A stretch of DNA of 64,000 nt, taken from contig NZ_SDQE01000010.1 in the NCBI RefSeq assembly GCF_004153455.1, positions 62,001 to 126,000 on the forward strand. Reading direction: 5' to 3'. The notes under the pieces were generated by a model. That model was not told where the DNA came from. It saw nothing but the letters and a program-made list of their open reading frames with translations, and did not search any database. A program made the translations under genes and the position numbers. This document shows positions 26,689 to 35,391 of the stretch, one piece after another (the stretch's first letter is position 1; the number at the start of each line of letters is the position of its first letter). The DNA comes from Allopusillimonas ginsengisoli (lineage in GTDB: Bacteria; Pseudomonadota; Gammaproteobacteria; Burkholderiales; Burkholderiaceae_B).

Positions 26689-27716
26689 ATATAGCGGTTT
26701 CGTGGAGCCTGCTGCCGCGCCTGTTGATGGCGTGGTTGCTGGTTGCCGCCTGCCCTGTGTCAATGGCCGCAGGGCTTGCGCAGCTGTCTGGCGAAAGCAT
26801 GGGAACACGCTGGTCTGTCAACGCTGTGCTACCCGTCGGTGTAACACGCTCACAGGCGCAATCGGCGGTGCAAACGGCGCTCGATCAGGTCGTGGCGCAC
26901 ATGAGCACCTGGGAAGCCGAGTCCGATATATCAAAACTGAATCGGGCGCCTGCCGGATGGCAGGCCATCCCCAAACCCTTCTTCAGCGTTCTGGACTATG
27001 CCTTGAGACTGGCACAGGAGACCCACGGCGCTTACGACCCCACGATAGGGCCCCTGGTTGACGCGTGGGGATTTGGTGCAGAGAAACGCCCCCACCAGCC
27101 GCCGTCCAGTGCCGAGCTCACCGAAGCGCGGGCGCTCGTGGGGTGGCGCAGGCTGCGCCTGGACGCCGACACCTTGCGTGTACACAAACAAGCAGGCACA
27201 CGCGTGGATCTCTCCTCTGTCGCCAAAGGCTTTGGCGTGGACCAGGCAGCCCGCGCCCTGGACACGCTGGGCATTCATGATTATCTGGTCGAAGTCGGCG
27301 GCGAGTTGCGTGGGCGCGGCCAGCGCCCCGACGGCCAGCCATGGCATGTGGCCATCGAACAGCCCGGCTCAGGCCTTGAGCCGGCCGTTGCGGCAGTCAT
27401 TTCCCTGAACAACCTATCCGTGGCCACATCAGGCGACTATCGGCGCTTTTTCCGCAAGGGTGCCAAGCGCTACGCACACATCATAGACCCGCGCACAGGC
27501 TATCCTCTGGAACACGCATTGGTATCGGTCACCGTCGTGCATCCCGATTGCATGCAGGCCGATGCCTTGTCGACCGCCCTGACCGTGCTGGGTCCAGACC
27601 AGGGCATGAACTACGCCCGGCAACACAAACTGGCCGCGCTATTCATGATCTCCACAGCAAACGGCCTTGAGCCGTACATGACGCCTGAGTTCAAGGCGCT
27701 TTCTGAATCCAGGTAA
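26685..27716 (+). CDS. apbE: FAD:protein FMN transferase (ApbE)
   Basis: A 343-residue enzyme with an N-terminal membrane or signal segment and the ApbE blocks ESMGTRWSVNA, STWEAESDISKLNRAP, YDPTIGPLVDAWGFG, VDLSSVAKGFGVDQAARAL, SGDYRRFF, HIIDPRTGYP and ADALSTALTVLG. It transfers FMN from FAD to a Ser/Thr in target proteins, here most plausibly the DUF2271 protein two genes upstream. The GTG at 26685 overlaps the DUF4198 stop by four bases; a longer in-frame start at 26568 lies inside that gene and is rejected. Confidence 0.93.
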   Translation: MNIAVSWSLLPRLLMAWLLVAACPVSMAAGLAQLSGESMGTRWSVNAVLPVGVTRSQAQSAVQTALDQVVAHMSTWEAESDISKLNRAPAGWQAIPKPFFSVLDYALRLAQETHGAYDPTIGPLVDAWGFGAEKRPHQPPSSAELTEARALVGWRRLRLDADTLRVHKQAGTRVDLSSVAKGFGVDQAARALDTLGIHDYLVEVGGELRGRGQRPDGQPWHVAIEQPGSGLEPAVAAVISLNNLSVATSGDYRRFFRKGAKRYAHIIDPRTGYPLEHALVSVTVVHPDCMQADALSTALTVLGPDQGMNYARQHKLAALFMISTANGLEPYMTPEFKALSESR

Positions 27717-27720
27717 CATC

Positions 27721-29127
27721 ATGGCGGAACGATACCTGGCCGCTGCGAGCCTATTGCTGTTCTGGCTGATCCTGTGTCTGCACACATGGATTGCGCATCG
27801 GCGGCGCACACGGCAGGCCCTCGCTGCATCCACCGCGGCCGGCGCCCAGGCGCAGGCCGACGCTTCAACCACAGTGATCGCCTACGCCAGCCAGACCGGC
27901 GTTGCAGAAGACATTGCCACCCGCACCGCCCAGAGCCTGGATGCGGCAGGCATCCCAACGCTGATTCTGCCACTAAGCCTGATCGACGCCCCGCTCCTGG
28001 CGCAAGACAGGCACATTCTGTTTATCGTGAGCACCACAGGCGAAGGTGATGCGCCAGACTCGGCCTCAAGCTTTACCTCGCAACTCATGGCCAATGCAGG
28101 CGGCCACCATGGTCAGCTTGGCGCATCGTCCCCTTTCGGCGCCCTGCATTATGCTGTCCTCGCGCTTGGCGATCAGGAATACACGCACTTTTGCCAGTTT
28201 GGCAAAACACTGGATGCTTGGCTGCACAGCCAAGGCGCGCACAGCCTGTTTGACCGCATTGAGGTCAACAATGGCGATACGACGGCGCTGCAACGCTGGC
28301 AGCGTCAGGTTGCCCAGGCGCTCAGGGCGCCTGACTTGCCCGCCTGGCAATCCCCGACATACGGCGCATGGCAACTGACAGCATGCCGTTTGCTGAACCC
28401 CGGCAATGAACACGCCCCCTGTTTCCATCTGGTGCTGCAGCCATGCAATGGCGCTCTGCCCGACTGGCAGGCTGGCGACATTGCAGAAATCAGCATCCCG
28501 CAGCCTACGTCCGACAACGCAACGCCAGCGCTCAGAGAGTACTCCATCGCGTCCTTGCCGTCCGAAGGTGCAATTCACCTGCTGGTTCGCCAGATGCGTA
28601 GCCCTGATGGCAATCTGGGCCTGGCCAGCGGTTGGCTAACCACACAGCTCAGGCCGGGCGATACCTTGTCGCTGCGTATCCGGACGAACCGCAATTTTCA
28701 TGCGCCCGAGCCCGACCGGGGCTTGATTCTGATTGGCAATGGCACGGGCCTGGCCGGACTGCGGGCCCACCTGAAGGCCCGCGCCGACACAGGAAACTAT
28801 AAAAACTGGCTGGTGTTTGGCGAGCGAACACGCAAGCACGACTACTACTTTCAACACGACATCGAGACGTGGCAGCAACGTGGCGCACTGCAGCGGCTGG
28901 ATCTGGCATTTTCCCGCGACCAAACCGATAAGGTCTATGTCCAGCACCACTTGCGCCAGGCAGCCACCAACCTGCGCGCCTGGGTCGAGCAGGGCGCGGC
29001 CATTTATGTATGCGGCAGCCTCAAAGGGATGGCACAGGACGTGCACCATGTATTGACCGAGACGCTGGGCCCAGCGCAGCTGCAGCAATTGATCGACACC
29101 GGACGCTACCGGCGCGATGTGTACTGA
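27721..29127 (+). CDS. Membrane-anchored NADPH:flavodoxin-type reductase (CysJ-like)
   Basis: The 468-residue protein has one N-terminal membrane helix (about 5-25). A flavodoxin domain follows (YASQTGVAEDIATRTA near 54, STTGEGDAPDSASSF near 103), then an FAD/NADP reductase module with REYSIASLP, LIGNGTGLAGLRAHL and CGSLKGMAQDVH, ending RYRRDVY. It should move electrons from NADPH via FAD and FMN, with the reductase on the cytosolic side. It lies four bases after apbE. In this setting it likely feeds the PepSY protein and the flavinylated DUF2271 protein rather than sulfite reductase. Confidence 0.9.
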   Translation: MAERYLAAASLLLFWLILCLHTWIAHRRRTRQALAASTAAGAQAQADASTTVIAYASQTGVAEDIATRTAQSLDAAGIPTLILPLSLIDAPLLAQDRHILFIVSTTGEGDAPDSASSFTSQLMANAGGHHGQLGASSPFGALHYAVLALGDQEYTHFCQFGKTLDAWLHSQGAHSLFDRIEVNNGDTTALQRWQRQVAQALRAPDLPAWQSPTYGAWQLTACRLLNPGNEHAPCFHLVLQPCNGALPDWQAGDIAEISIPQPTSDNATPALREYSIASLPSEGAIHLLVRQMRSPDGNLGLASGWLTTQLRPGDTLSLRIRTNRNFHAPEPDRGLILIGNGTGLAGLRAHLKARADTGNYKNWLVFGERTRKHDYYFQHDIETWQQRGALQRLDLAFSRDQTDKVYVQHHLRQAATNLRAWVEQGAAIYVCGSLKGMAQDVHHVLTETLGPAQLQQLIDTGRYRRDVY

Positions 29128-29128
29128 G

Positions 29129-29151
29129 TCTGCACGCTTTGAGCGTGCAGA
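29129..29151 (+). terminator. Perfect hairpin after flavoreductase gene
   Basis: TCTGCACGCT (29129-29138), loop TTG, AGCGTGCAGA (29142-29151): ten paired bases starting two bases after the stop codon. No T-run follows, so it may end the operon by another route or protect the mRNA 3' end. Confidence 0.55.
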
Positions 29152-29246
29152 GAAGCTGGCATTTCGGAGCGTCCAGGGACATCGGTGGATTTCGTTTCCC
29201 GATGCCGGTTATCCTTATCCTTTTGAAACCTTGGCCTCACGCTGTA

Positions 29247-29939
29247 ATGACTGACTTTCCCTTTGACGCCGTTCTGTTCGATTGCGATGGCGTGCTTGTA
29301 GACTCCGAACCCATCACCAATCGCGTTCTGACGCAGATGCTGAACGAAATCGGCTGGCCCATCTCAACCGACGAATGCATGCGCATATTCATCGGCAAAG
29401 CGGTCAAAGATGAAATCATGCTGATCGAGGAGCGCACAGGCGTGCGCCTCGATGCGGACTGGATGGCGCAGTTTCACGAACGCCGCAACAACGCGCTGGA
29501 TCAGGACCTGGTCGAAATCCCCGGCGCGCCGCAAGCTGCGCGATGGCTGCATGATGCCGTGGGAGGACGTGTTGCCGTGGCCTCCGGCGCAGATCGCCGC
29601 AAAGTCGAACTGCAGTTGAACAAAATTGGCCTGGCCGACTGTTTCAACGGCAGAGTCTTCAGTGGCCAGGAATTGGCACGCAGCAAGCCTTTTCCGGACG
29701 TATACCTGACCGCCGCAATGGCCCTGGGCGTTGATCCGGCCCGCTGCGCCATCGTGGAAGACACCACCACCGGAGCCACCGCCGGACTCGCGGCTGGCGC
29801 AACGGTATTCGGCTACAGCCCCGACAACACGGCGCACAGCAGCGCGGATGCGTTGCGGGCAGTGGGCGTGCAGCACGTATTTGCCAACATGAGCGAGTTG
29901 CCGGCACTGTTGAAGCAATGGCGCCCAACCGTGAGCTAA
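29247..29939 (+). CDS. HAD superfamily hydrolase
   Basis: A 230-residue HAD phosphatase with motif I FDCDGVLVDSE, motif II VASGADR, motif III Lys in RSKPFPDVYL and motif IV VEDTTTGATAG, plus a helical cap domain between motifs I and II. It is related to the beta-phosphoglucomutase/phosphoglycolate phosphatase group, which act on small phosphorylated sugars. The stop overlaps the 3' end of the convergent exporter gene by four bases. Confidence 0.88.
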   Translation: MTDFPFDAVLFDCDGVLVDSEPITNRVLTQMLNEIGWPISTDECMRIFIGKAVKDEIMLIEERTGVRLDADWMAQFHERRNNALDQDLVEIPGAPQAARWLHDAVGGRVAVASGADRRKVELQLNKIGLADCFNGRVFSGQELARSKPFPDVYLTAAMALGVDPARCAIVEDTTTGATAGLAAGATVFGYSPDNTAHSSADALRAVGVQHVFANMSELPALLKQWRPTVS

Positions 29940-31144
29940 CCTGCACAGCCAGCAGGCGCCAGCCGCGTGCGAAAACCACGAAATACGGTTAACGCAGCAA
30001 TCAGCAGCACCGTGGCGCTACCCAGCACAACGCCTCGGGCGCCGCTGGCGTCAAACAAGACACCACCCGCGGCAGCCCCCATTGTAATTGCCAGCTGAAC
30101 GGCCGCAACGATCAGCCCGCCACCGCTTTCCGCCTCATCAGGTACGACACGCGTCAGCCAGGTAGACCAGGCGACCGGCACAGCGCCGAACGCCATCCCC
30201 CATAAAGCCACCAGTCCGGCATCCGCGACGGGCGCTCTTCCCACGCTCACCAGACTCAAGCCCACCGCGCCCATGATCAGCGGCATCACCATCAATGTTG
30301 CCTTGAGATTGCGCTCAAGCAAAAAACCCGCGAGCGAAGTGCCCAGGAAATTGGCCAGCCCAAAACCCAGCAATATGGCAGACACCCCTGTCACCCCCAT
30401 TCCCGTCACATGCTCCAGATAGGGCCGCAGATAAGTGAAAAATGCAAAATGGCCCGTAAACACCAAAATACAGGCCAGCATCCCCACCGCAATGCGCGGG
30501 CGCCGCAGTACGTCTACCATCGTACCCAACCGCGCCGACCCCGATGGCGCCATACTCGGCAACGTCAGCAGTTGCCACACAAAAGCCAGCAAACCTAATG
30601 CCGTCGCCACCAGGAAAACATTGCGCCAACCGATCACGTGGCCAAAATAGCTCCCCATCGGCGCCGCAGCGACCGTTGCTGCCGACACGCCCGCAAAAAT
30701 CATGGCCAGTGCCCGGGGCACCTGCTCGACGTTTACCAGCCTCATTGCGGTCGCCGCCGACATTGTCCAGAATCCGCCCAACGCAATGCCCAGCAACACG
30801 CGGGCTGCCAGCAATGCAACCAGATTCGGCGCACAGGCGACCAACAAATTGGATGCCATCAACAAAACGGAAAACGCCAACAAAACATATCGCCTGTCAA
30901 TGCGACGCGTCACCGTCGCGATCAACAAGCCAGTTACAAGCGCAACCAATGCAGTGACGGTTACCGTCTGGCCTGCCAGACCCTCGCTAATGCCAAGCTC
31001 AGATGCCATCGGGGTCAGCAAGCTGGCTGGTAGAAACTCTGCGGTTACCAATCCGAACACGCCAAGCGCGAGAGAGAATACTGCGTTCCAGGCGGGCCTG
31101 GAACACACCGGGGATGACCCGACCGTGTGGGAGGATGAATTCAT
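29936..31144 (-). CDS. nepI: MFS exporter, purine ribonucleoside efflux (NepI-like)
   Basis: A 402-residue twelve-helix MFS protein that follows E. coli NepI closely along its length: RPAWNAVFSLALGVFGLVTAE, FLPASLLTPMASELGISEG, DRRYVLLAFSVLL, LGIALGGFWTMSAATAMRLV and WSTWLTRVVPDEAESGGG. NepI exports purine ribonucleosides by proton antiport. The ATG at 31144 was chosen over the TTG at 31150. It is divergent from an AraC gene, whose product probably controls it. Substrate by homology only. Confidence 0.82.
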   Translation of the reverse strand: MNSSSHTVGSSPVCSRPAWNAVFSLALGVFGLVTAEFLPASLLTPMASELGISEGLAGQTVTVTALVALVTGLLIATVTRRIDRRYVLLAFSVLLMASNLLVACAPNLVALLAARVLLGIALGGFWTMSAATAMRLVNVEQVPRALAMIFAGVSAATVAAAPMGSYFGHVIGWRNVFLVATALGLLAFVWQLLTLPSMAPSGSARLGTMVDVLRRPRIAVGMLACILVFTGHFAFFTYLRPYLEHVTGMGVTGVSAILLGFGLANFLGTSLAGFLLERNLKATLMVMPLIMGAVGLSLVSVGRAPVADAGLVALWGMAFGAVPVAWSTWLTRVVPDEAESGGGLIVAAVQLAITMGAAAGGVLFDASGARGVVLGSATVLLIAALTVFRGFRTRLAPAGCAG

Positions 31145-31212
31145 GGACAACTTTTTCCTAATACGTGAAGCCGTAGCGTAGATCAGCAGAAACGGATGGT
31201 CTATGATATGGA

Positions 31213-31238
31213 GTCCGATATTTTTGATTATTCGTCCG
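31213..31238. promoter_or_regulatory. Direct repeat before AraC gene
   Basis: GTCCG occurs at 31213-31217 and 31234-31238, exactly 21 bp apart (two helical turns), the spacing common for AraC-family half-sites. It lies in the gap between the exporter and AraC genes. The short unit makes this tentative. Confidence 0.3.
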
Positions 31239-31245
31239 GATTTTC

Positions 31246-32253
31246 ATGCCAATCACTACACATGCTTCACCTGCGCCGTCTGTACCACAAATGGTTGCAC
31301 AGGCGCCCTCGTATGATCTGGCCAGTGAGCTGCTGCTGGGTATGCGACTGGTCGGTGTGAAGTACCGGCGCATCGATATGACGCCGCCATTCGGTCTGGC
31401 ATTCAGCCAAGCGGCAGGGCGTGCCCAGTTTCACTTCATTGGTCGCGGCCCGGTGCTGCTCCGCACAGCAACAGGCAAACAGTTTGAATTGGGCACAGGC
31501 GATGCATTGCTATTGCCGCAAGGCGTTGCGCACGAACTGCTGTCTGGGCCACATGCTACAAGCCGAAACATTGATGTATTCGCAACGACAGACCTTTGCC
31601 CTACCGTATGCGCCATCTCGCCGAACGCCCGACAGACAAACGTTGCGGAGGATGGTGCATTGATTTTCAGCGGCTGCATGGAATTCGACCTTGGCGGCAT
31701 GCAGTTGCTGGTGGCCTCCATGCCCGAAGTGATGCTGGTCAGCACGCTACTGGATCGCAATCCTGAGATCCGGCCCATGCTAGAGGCCATGGAACACGAA
31801 GCACTCGCCCGGCGCGCGGGTTTCGCAGGCATCCTGTCACGGCTGGCGGACGTTGTATCGGCGTTTATCGTGCGGGGATGGGTGGAATGCGGCTGTGGTG
31901 ATGCAACAGGATGGGTACAAGCGCTACGCGACCCGCGCTTAAGCAAGGTTTTCCTCGCACTACACCGCGAGCCGGGGCGGAACTGGACCGTCGCGGAGCT
32001 CGCTGCGGAAATGGGCAGTTCACGCTCGGTGTTCGCCGAGCGCTTTCTGGCTGTGACCGGGATGACCCCTGTGCGCTATCTGACCGAACTGCGCATGCGC
32101 CTGGCAATGCAGTGGATCAGCCGCGACCAGGAAAACATTGAAGTCGTGGCATATCGCTTGGGATATGGCTCATTAGCTGCTTTCAGTCGCGCCTTCAAAC
32201 GCGTGCTTGGCTACCCGCCCGGCGAACTGCGCAAAGCCCAACGTCTGGTCTAA
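31246..32253 (+). CDS. AraC family regulator with cupin sensor domain
   Basis: The 335-residue protein has an N-terminal cupin-type sensor (FHFIGRGPVLLRT, GDALLLPQGVAHELL) and a C-terminal AraC double helix-turn-helix (WTVAELAAEMGSSRSVFAERF and VVAYRLGYGSLAAFSRAFKR). Two Cys in the sensor (DLCPTVCAIS) resemble the redox or ligand Cys of AraC_binding_2/cupin_6 regulators. It is divergent from the NepI-like exporter by about 100 bp, so it likely controls that pump. Confidence 0.92.
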   Translation: MPITTHASPAPSVPQMVAQAPSYDLASELLLGMRLVGVKYRRIDMTPPFGLAFSQAAGRAQFHFIGRGPVLLRTATGKQFELGTGDALLLPQGVAHELLSGPHATSRNIDVFATTDLCPTVCAISPNARQTNVAEDGALIFSGCMEFDLGGMQLLVASMPEVMLVSTLLDRNPEIRPMLEAMEHEALARRAGFAGILSRLADVVSAFIVRGWVECGCGDATGWVQALRDPRLSKVFLALHREPGRNWTVAELAAEMGSSRSVFAERFLAVTGMTPVRYLTELRMRLAMQWISRDQENIEVVAYRLGYGSLAAFSRAFKRVLGYPPGELRKAQRLV

Positions 32254-32387
32254 GCACGCCCTGCTTTCATTTGACAGGCCTTGCGTCAGCGCGTTGTGGA
32301 GCAGCTCAGGCGTCCAACCTTGCGCGCCGGTACGGTAATTGCTGTGTTACTGGTGCAGGCCATTCTGGCCATGCCAAGGAGATTCAC

Positions 32388-32741
32388 ATGAAGAAACTAC
32401 TCGCAATATCGCTGTGTGCCCTGCCGCTCATGATGTCCCCAATCGCTTTCGCGCAAGGCGGCGGTGACGCAGGCACTGTCAGCAACTCTCAGCCGGGCAC
32501 CGATACGCCCTCGAACACTGGAAACGATGCCACCAGCGGCGGCAGCATGGACACCACGCCACGCACGCCAGGCGGCTACAGCACTAACGACCAAAGCGCC
32601 CCGAACTCGCCAGAGATGAGTGGCACAATGGACCATAAGACGCCCGGCGAACAACAGGCAGAAAAAAGCGATAGCACGCAAATCAATGGCAACAACGGCG
32701 CCGCGACGGGTGCACCCCGCAGCCAGTCCGGCGGTAATTAA
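32388..32741 (+). CDS. Small secreted low-complexity protein
   Basis: A 117-residue protein with a clear signal peptide (MKKLLAISLCALPLMMSPIA, cleavage near AFAQ) and a mature part rich in Gly, Ser, Thr, Asn and Asp with no hydrophobic core, so probably disordered. AAGGAGA precedes the ATG. I recognise no domain. Similar small exported proteins occur in Burkholderiales next to stress genes, but no function can be given. Confidence 0.75.
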   Translation: MKKLLAISLCALPLMMSPIAFAQGGGDAGTVSNSQPGTDTPSNTGNDATSGGSMDTTPRTPGGYSTNDQSAPNSPEMSGTMDHKTPGEQQAEKSDSTQINGNNGAATGAPRSQSGGN

Positions 32742-32830
32742 CGTCGCAGGGGGGCTGATACCGTTACGGGTCGGGCCGTCCGACTTGACTTGCACAGCAC
32801 GCTGAACACGGCGCAAGCGCCGCAATACCG

Positions 32831-34066
32831 ATGGACTTGCTGATCTCAACCGCCGCCCGCATGCTCGCGGCCGGCAACCCCCTTGAGGCCCTGAACCTTG
32901 TCGCGTTGCGCAATGATGCGTCAGCGCTGGCGCTGCGCGGCATCGCGATGGCGCAATTGGGGGATTTCGCTCGCGCACGGAAACTCATACGAAGCGCTGC
33001 ACGCGCCTTTGGACCGAACGAAGCGATGGCGCGCGCCAAATGCGTCATCGCGGACATCGACATCGCACTTGTCTCGCGTGACCTGGGCTGGCCGGCCAGG
33101 ACACTGGACGCGGCGCGCCAAACGCTCGAACGCCACGGTGATCACGTCAACGCGGCTCATGCGCGATATCTCGAAGCCAGACGCCTGCTTCTCATTGGGC
33201 GTCTCGACGAAGCTGAGTGTACGCTTGGCGCACGTGGCCAAACCCGCTTGCCGCCGGCACTGGCTGCCGCGCATGACCTTGTGGTGGCAGGAATCGCCAT
33301 ACGACGCCTGCAGTCGAGCGCGGCGCATAAAGCGCTCACCAGCGCTGCCCGAGCGGCGAAACGCGCGGGCATCCCGGGCCTGCAGGTGGAGGTTGAACAA
33401 GCCTTCGCTGCCCTGAACAATCCCGTCGCACGTCTGATTGGCAGCGACGGAGAACAACGCCTCGTGCTTCAAGAGCTGGAAGCGTTGCTGAATGCTCAGG
33501 CGTTGAACGCTCAGGTGCTGATGGTGGATGCATGTCACCATGTCGTTCGCCACGGGAACGCCATCATTTCGCTTCTTGGTCGCCCCGTGCTGTTTACGCT
33601 CGCACGCATACTGGGCGAAGCATGGCCAGCGGACGTGAGCAGGGAACAGCTCATCACCCACGCATTCCGCATGAAAGTGGCGGATGAGTCACACCGCGCG
33701 CGCCTGCGCGTTGAGATGGGTCGGTTACGCAAAGTGCTGCGACCCGTGGCGCAAGTATCCGCAACGCCGCGAGGCTTTGTTCTGAAGTCGCGCGGCTGCT
33801 GCAAAGTCGTTGTGCTGGCACGGCTTGCCGACGAAAAACATGCTTCGGTGCTCGCACTGCTCGCCGATGGCGAGCCTTGGTCGAGTTCCACCCTGGCGCT
33901 GGCGCTGGGTGCCAGCCAACGCACTATTCAGCGCGCGCTGGAGGCGCTTGCGTCCGCAGGCAAGGTGCAAACCTATGGTCACGGTCGTGCCCGCCGCTGG
34001 ATGATGCCACCCGTGCCGGGATTCACGACAATCTTGTTACTCCCCACACCGCTGCCCAACGATTAG
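32831..34066 (+). CDS. TPR-like protein with winged-helix DNA-binding segment
   Basis: This 411-residue protein begins with helical repeats of TPR type (AARMLAAGNPLEALNLVALR, AMAQLGDFARARKLIRSAAR, LEARRLLLIGRLDEAECTLG). Residues about 250-330 form a response-regulator-like winged helix (GRPVLFTLARILGEAW, then VEMGRLRKVLRPVAQVSATP and GFVLKS). A second helix-turn-helix, TLALALGASQRTIQRALEAL, lies near the C-terminus. No ribosome site is seen, so the start is less sure. It precedes a beta-propeller gene on the same strand by 52 bp. A regulatory role is inferred from domains; the signal is unknown. Confidence 0.7.
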   Translation: MDLLISTAARMLAAGNPLEALNLVALRNDASALALRGIAMAQLGDFARARKLIRSAARAFGPNEAMARAKCVIADIDIALVSRDLGWPARTLDAARQTLERHGDHVNAAHARYLEARRLLLIGRLDEAECTLGARGQTRLPPALAAAHDLVVAGIAIRRLQSSAAHKALTSAARAAKRAGIPGLQVEVEQAFAALNNPVARLIGSDGEQRLVLQELEALLNAQALNAQVLMVDACHHVVRHGNAIISLLGRPVLFTLARILGEAWPADVSREQLITHAFRMKVADESHRARLRVEMGRLRKVLRPVAQVSATPRGFVLKSRGCCKVVVLARLADEKHASVLALLADGEPWSSSTLALALGASQRTIQRALEALASAGKVQTYGHGRARRWMMPPVPGFTTILLLPTPLPND

Positions 34067-34118
34067 CATGAAAGCGTGGAGATTTTCCCTTTCGTGAACA
34101 AATCATTAGGAGACAGAC

Positions 34119-34778
34119 ATGAATGCATCTACCGCCAATATCACCCGGACAGCCGCCACCATCCTGCGTGAGTACGGACCGCTGCCTGACGTGGGCGCCG
34201 TACACGGCATCACCTACGATGGTCGGAATATCTGGGTGGCCACCGGCGATCAACTCCTCGCACTCAACCCCGACAATGGCTCGATGCCGCAGTCCATTGA
34301 TACAGCCGCTAATGCCGGCACCACATTCGACGGCCAGCACCTGTACCAGATCGCCTCTGGCATCATCCAGAAAATCGATCCCGCCAGCGGTCAGGTGGTC
34401 AGTACGATTCCTGCACCGGATGGAGAAGGCAACTCTGGACTTGCATGGGCGGAAGGGTCGCTATGGGTGGGCAGGTACGCTGACCGCAAAATCCACCAAG
34501 TCGATCCCTCCACCGGTACCGTGCTTCGCACACTCGAGTCCAATCGCTTTGTCACCGGTGTCACCTGGGTTGACGGCGAGCTCTGGCATGGCACGTGGGA
34601 AGATGGCGAGAGTGAACTGAGGCGGCTCGATCCGCAGTCCGGCGAAGTGCTCGAAGTACTGGAAATGTCTGCAGGACTAGGCGTATCGGGGTTGGAATCG
34701 GATGGTGATGGGCTGCTGTTTTGCGGCGGTGGAGACAGCGGCACGGTCAGGGTTGTTCAGCGGCCTAAAGCGTCATAG
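34119..34778 (+). CDS. Beta-propeller protein, glutamine cyclotransferase/Vgb-like
   Basis: A 219-residue protein made of about four or five propeller blades of the pattern GITYDGRNIWVATGDQLLAL, GLAWAEGSLWVGRYADRKI and VTWVDGELWHGTWEDGE. The family spans streptogramin lyase-like and glutaminyl cyclase-like folds. At this length it would form an incomplete ring or pair up. No signal peptide is seen, so it is cytosolic. TTAGGAGA precedes the start. Function unknown; pairing with the upstream regulator-like gene suggests a shared role. Confidence 0.7.
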   Translation: MNASTANITRTAATILREYGPLPDVGAVHGITYDGRNIWVATGDQLLALNPDNGSMPQSIDTAANAGTTFDGQHLYQIASGIIQKIDPASGQVVSTIPAPDGEGNSGLAWAEGSLWVGRYADRKIHQVDPSTGTVLRTLESNRFVTGVTWVDGELWHGTWEDGESELRRLDPQSGEVLEVLEMSAGLGVSGLESDGDGLLFCGGGDSGTVRVVQRPKAS

Positions 34779-34869
34779 CAGCCGCTCGCAGCAAACCCTG
34801 GCGCCGCCGCGAATACAATCCATCTGAAACGCATCGATGTGATGTATTAACTCGCCAGTACTATTCGTT

Positions 34870-35298
34870 ATGGAAATCCGATCCTATCAACCAAACGATG
34901 AAACAGCGGTCATTGCCCTTTGGCATGCTTGCGGCCTGGTCCGGCCCTGGAATGATCCCCATCGTGATATCGCCCGCAAACTGACGGAACAGCCCGAGTT
35001 GTTTCTTGTCGGCACCGAGGCCGGACAACTGATGGCCAGTGCCATGGTCGGTTTCGATGGGCACCGAGGCTGGGTCTACTACCTGGCGGTCGACCCCGCC
35101 TTTCGTCAGCGAGCCCATGGCAAAGCGCTTATACATGAAGCCGAGCGTTTGTTGATCGCTCGCGGTTGTCCAAAAATAAATCTTCTGGTACGTAGCGACA
35201 ATACCCAGGCGCTGGAATTCTATCGGCGCCTGGGCTACGTGCAGGACGAGGCCATCAGCCTGGGGCGCAGGCTAATCCCCGATACGCCTGCGCAGTAA
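34870..35298 (+). CDS. GNAT family acetyltransferase (YpeA-like)
   Basis: A 142-residue GNAT protein with acetyl-CoA site VDPAFRQRAHGKALIHEAE and the C-terminal pattern NTQALEFYRRLGY. It follows the YpeA family end to end (IRSYQPNDETAVIALWHACGL). The acetyl acceptor of YpeA is not established, so only the fold and cofactor can be stated. Confidence 0.9.
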   Translation: MEIRSYQPNDETAVIALWHACGLVRPWNDPHRDIARKLTEQPELFLVGTEAGQLMASAMVGFDGHRGWVYYLAVDPAFRQRAHGKALIHEAERLLIARGCPKINLLVRSDNTQALEFYRRLGYVQDEAISLGRRLIPDTPAQ

Positions 35299-35391
35299 GA
35301 ATGGCCCATCCTGCCCTGGCTCAAATCGCCTGCCCTCCAGACACCTCAATTCTCTGCGCGAGAAGCCCAGGCGGCGCGCACATGGGTTGCC

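Noticed and set aside
27721-29127. Flavoreductase as sulfite reductase alpha subunit CysJ
   Set aside because: It has an N-terminal membrane anchor and lies in an ApbE/DUF2271 cluster with no sulfite reductase hemoprotein gene nearby.
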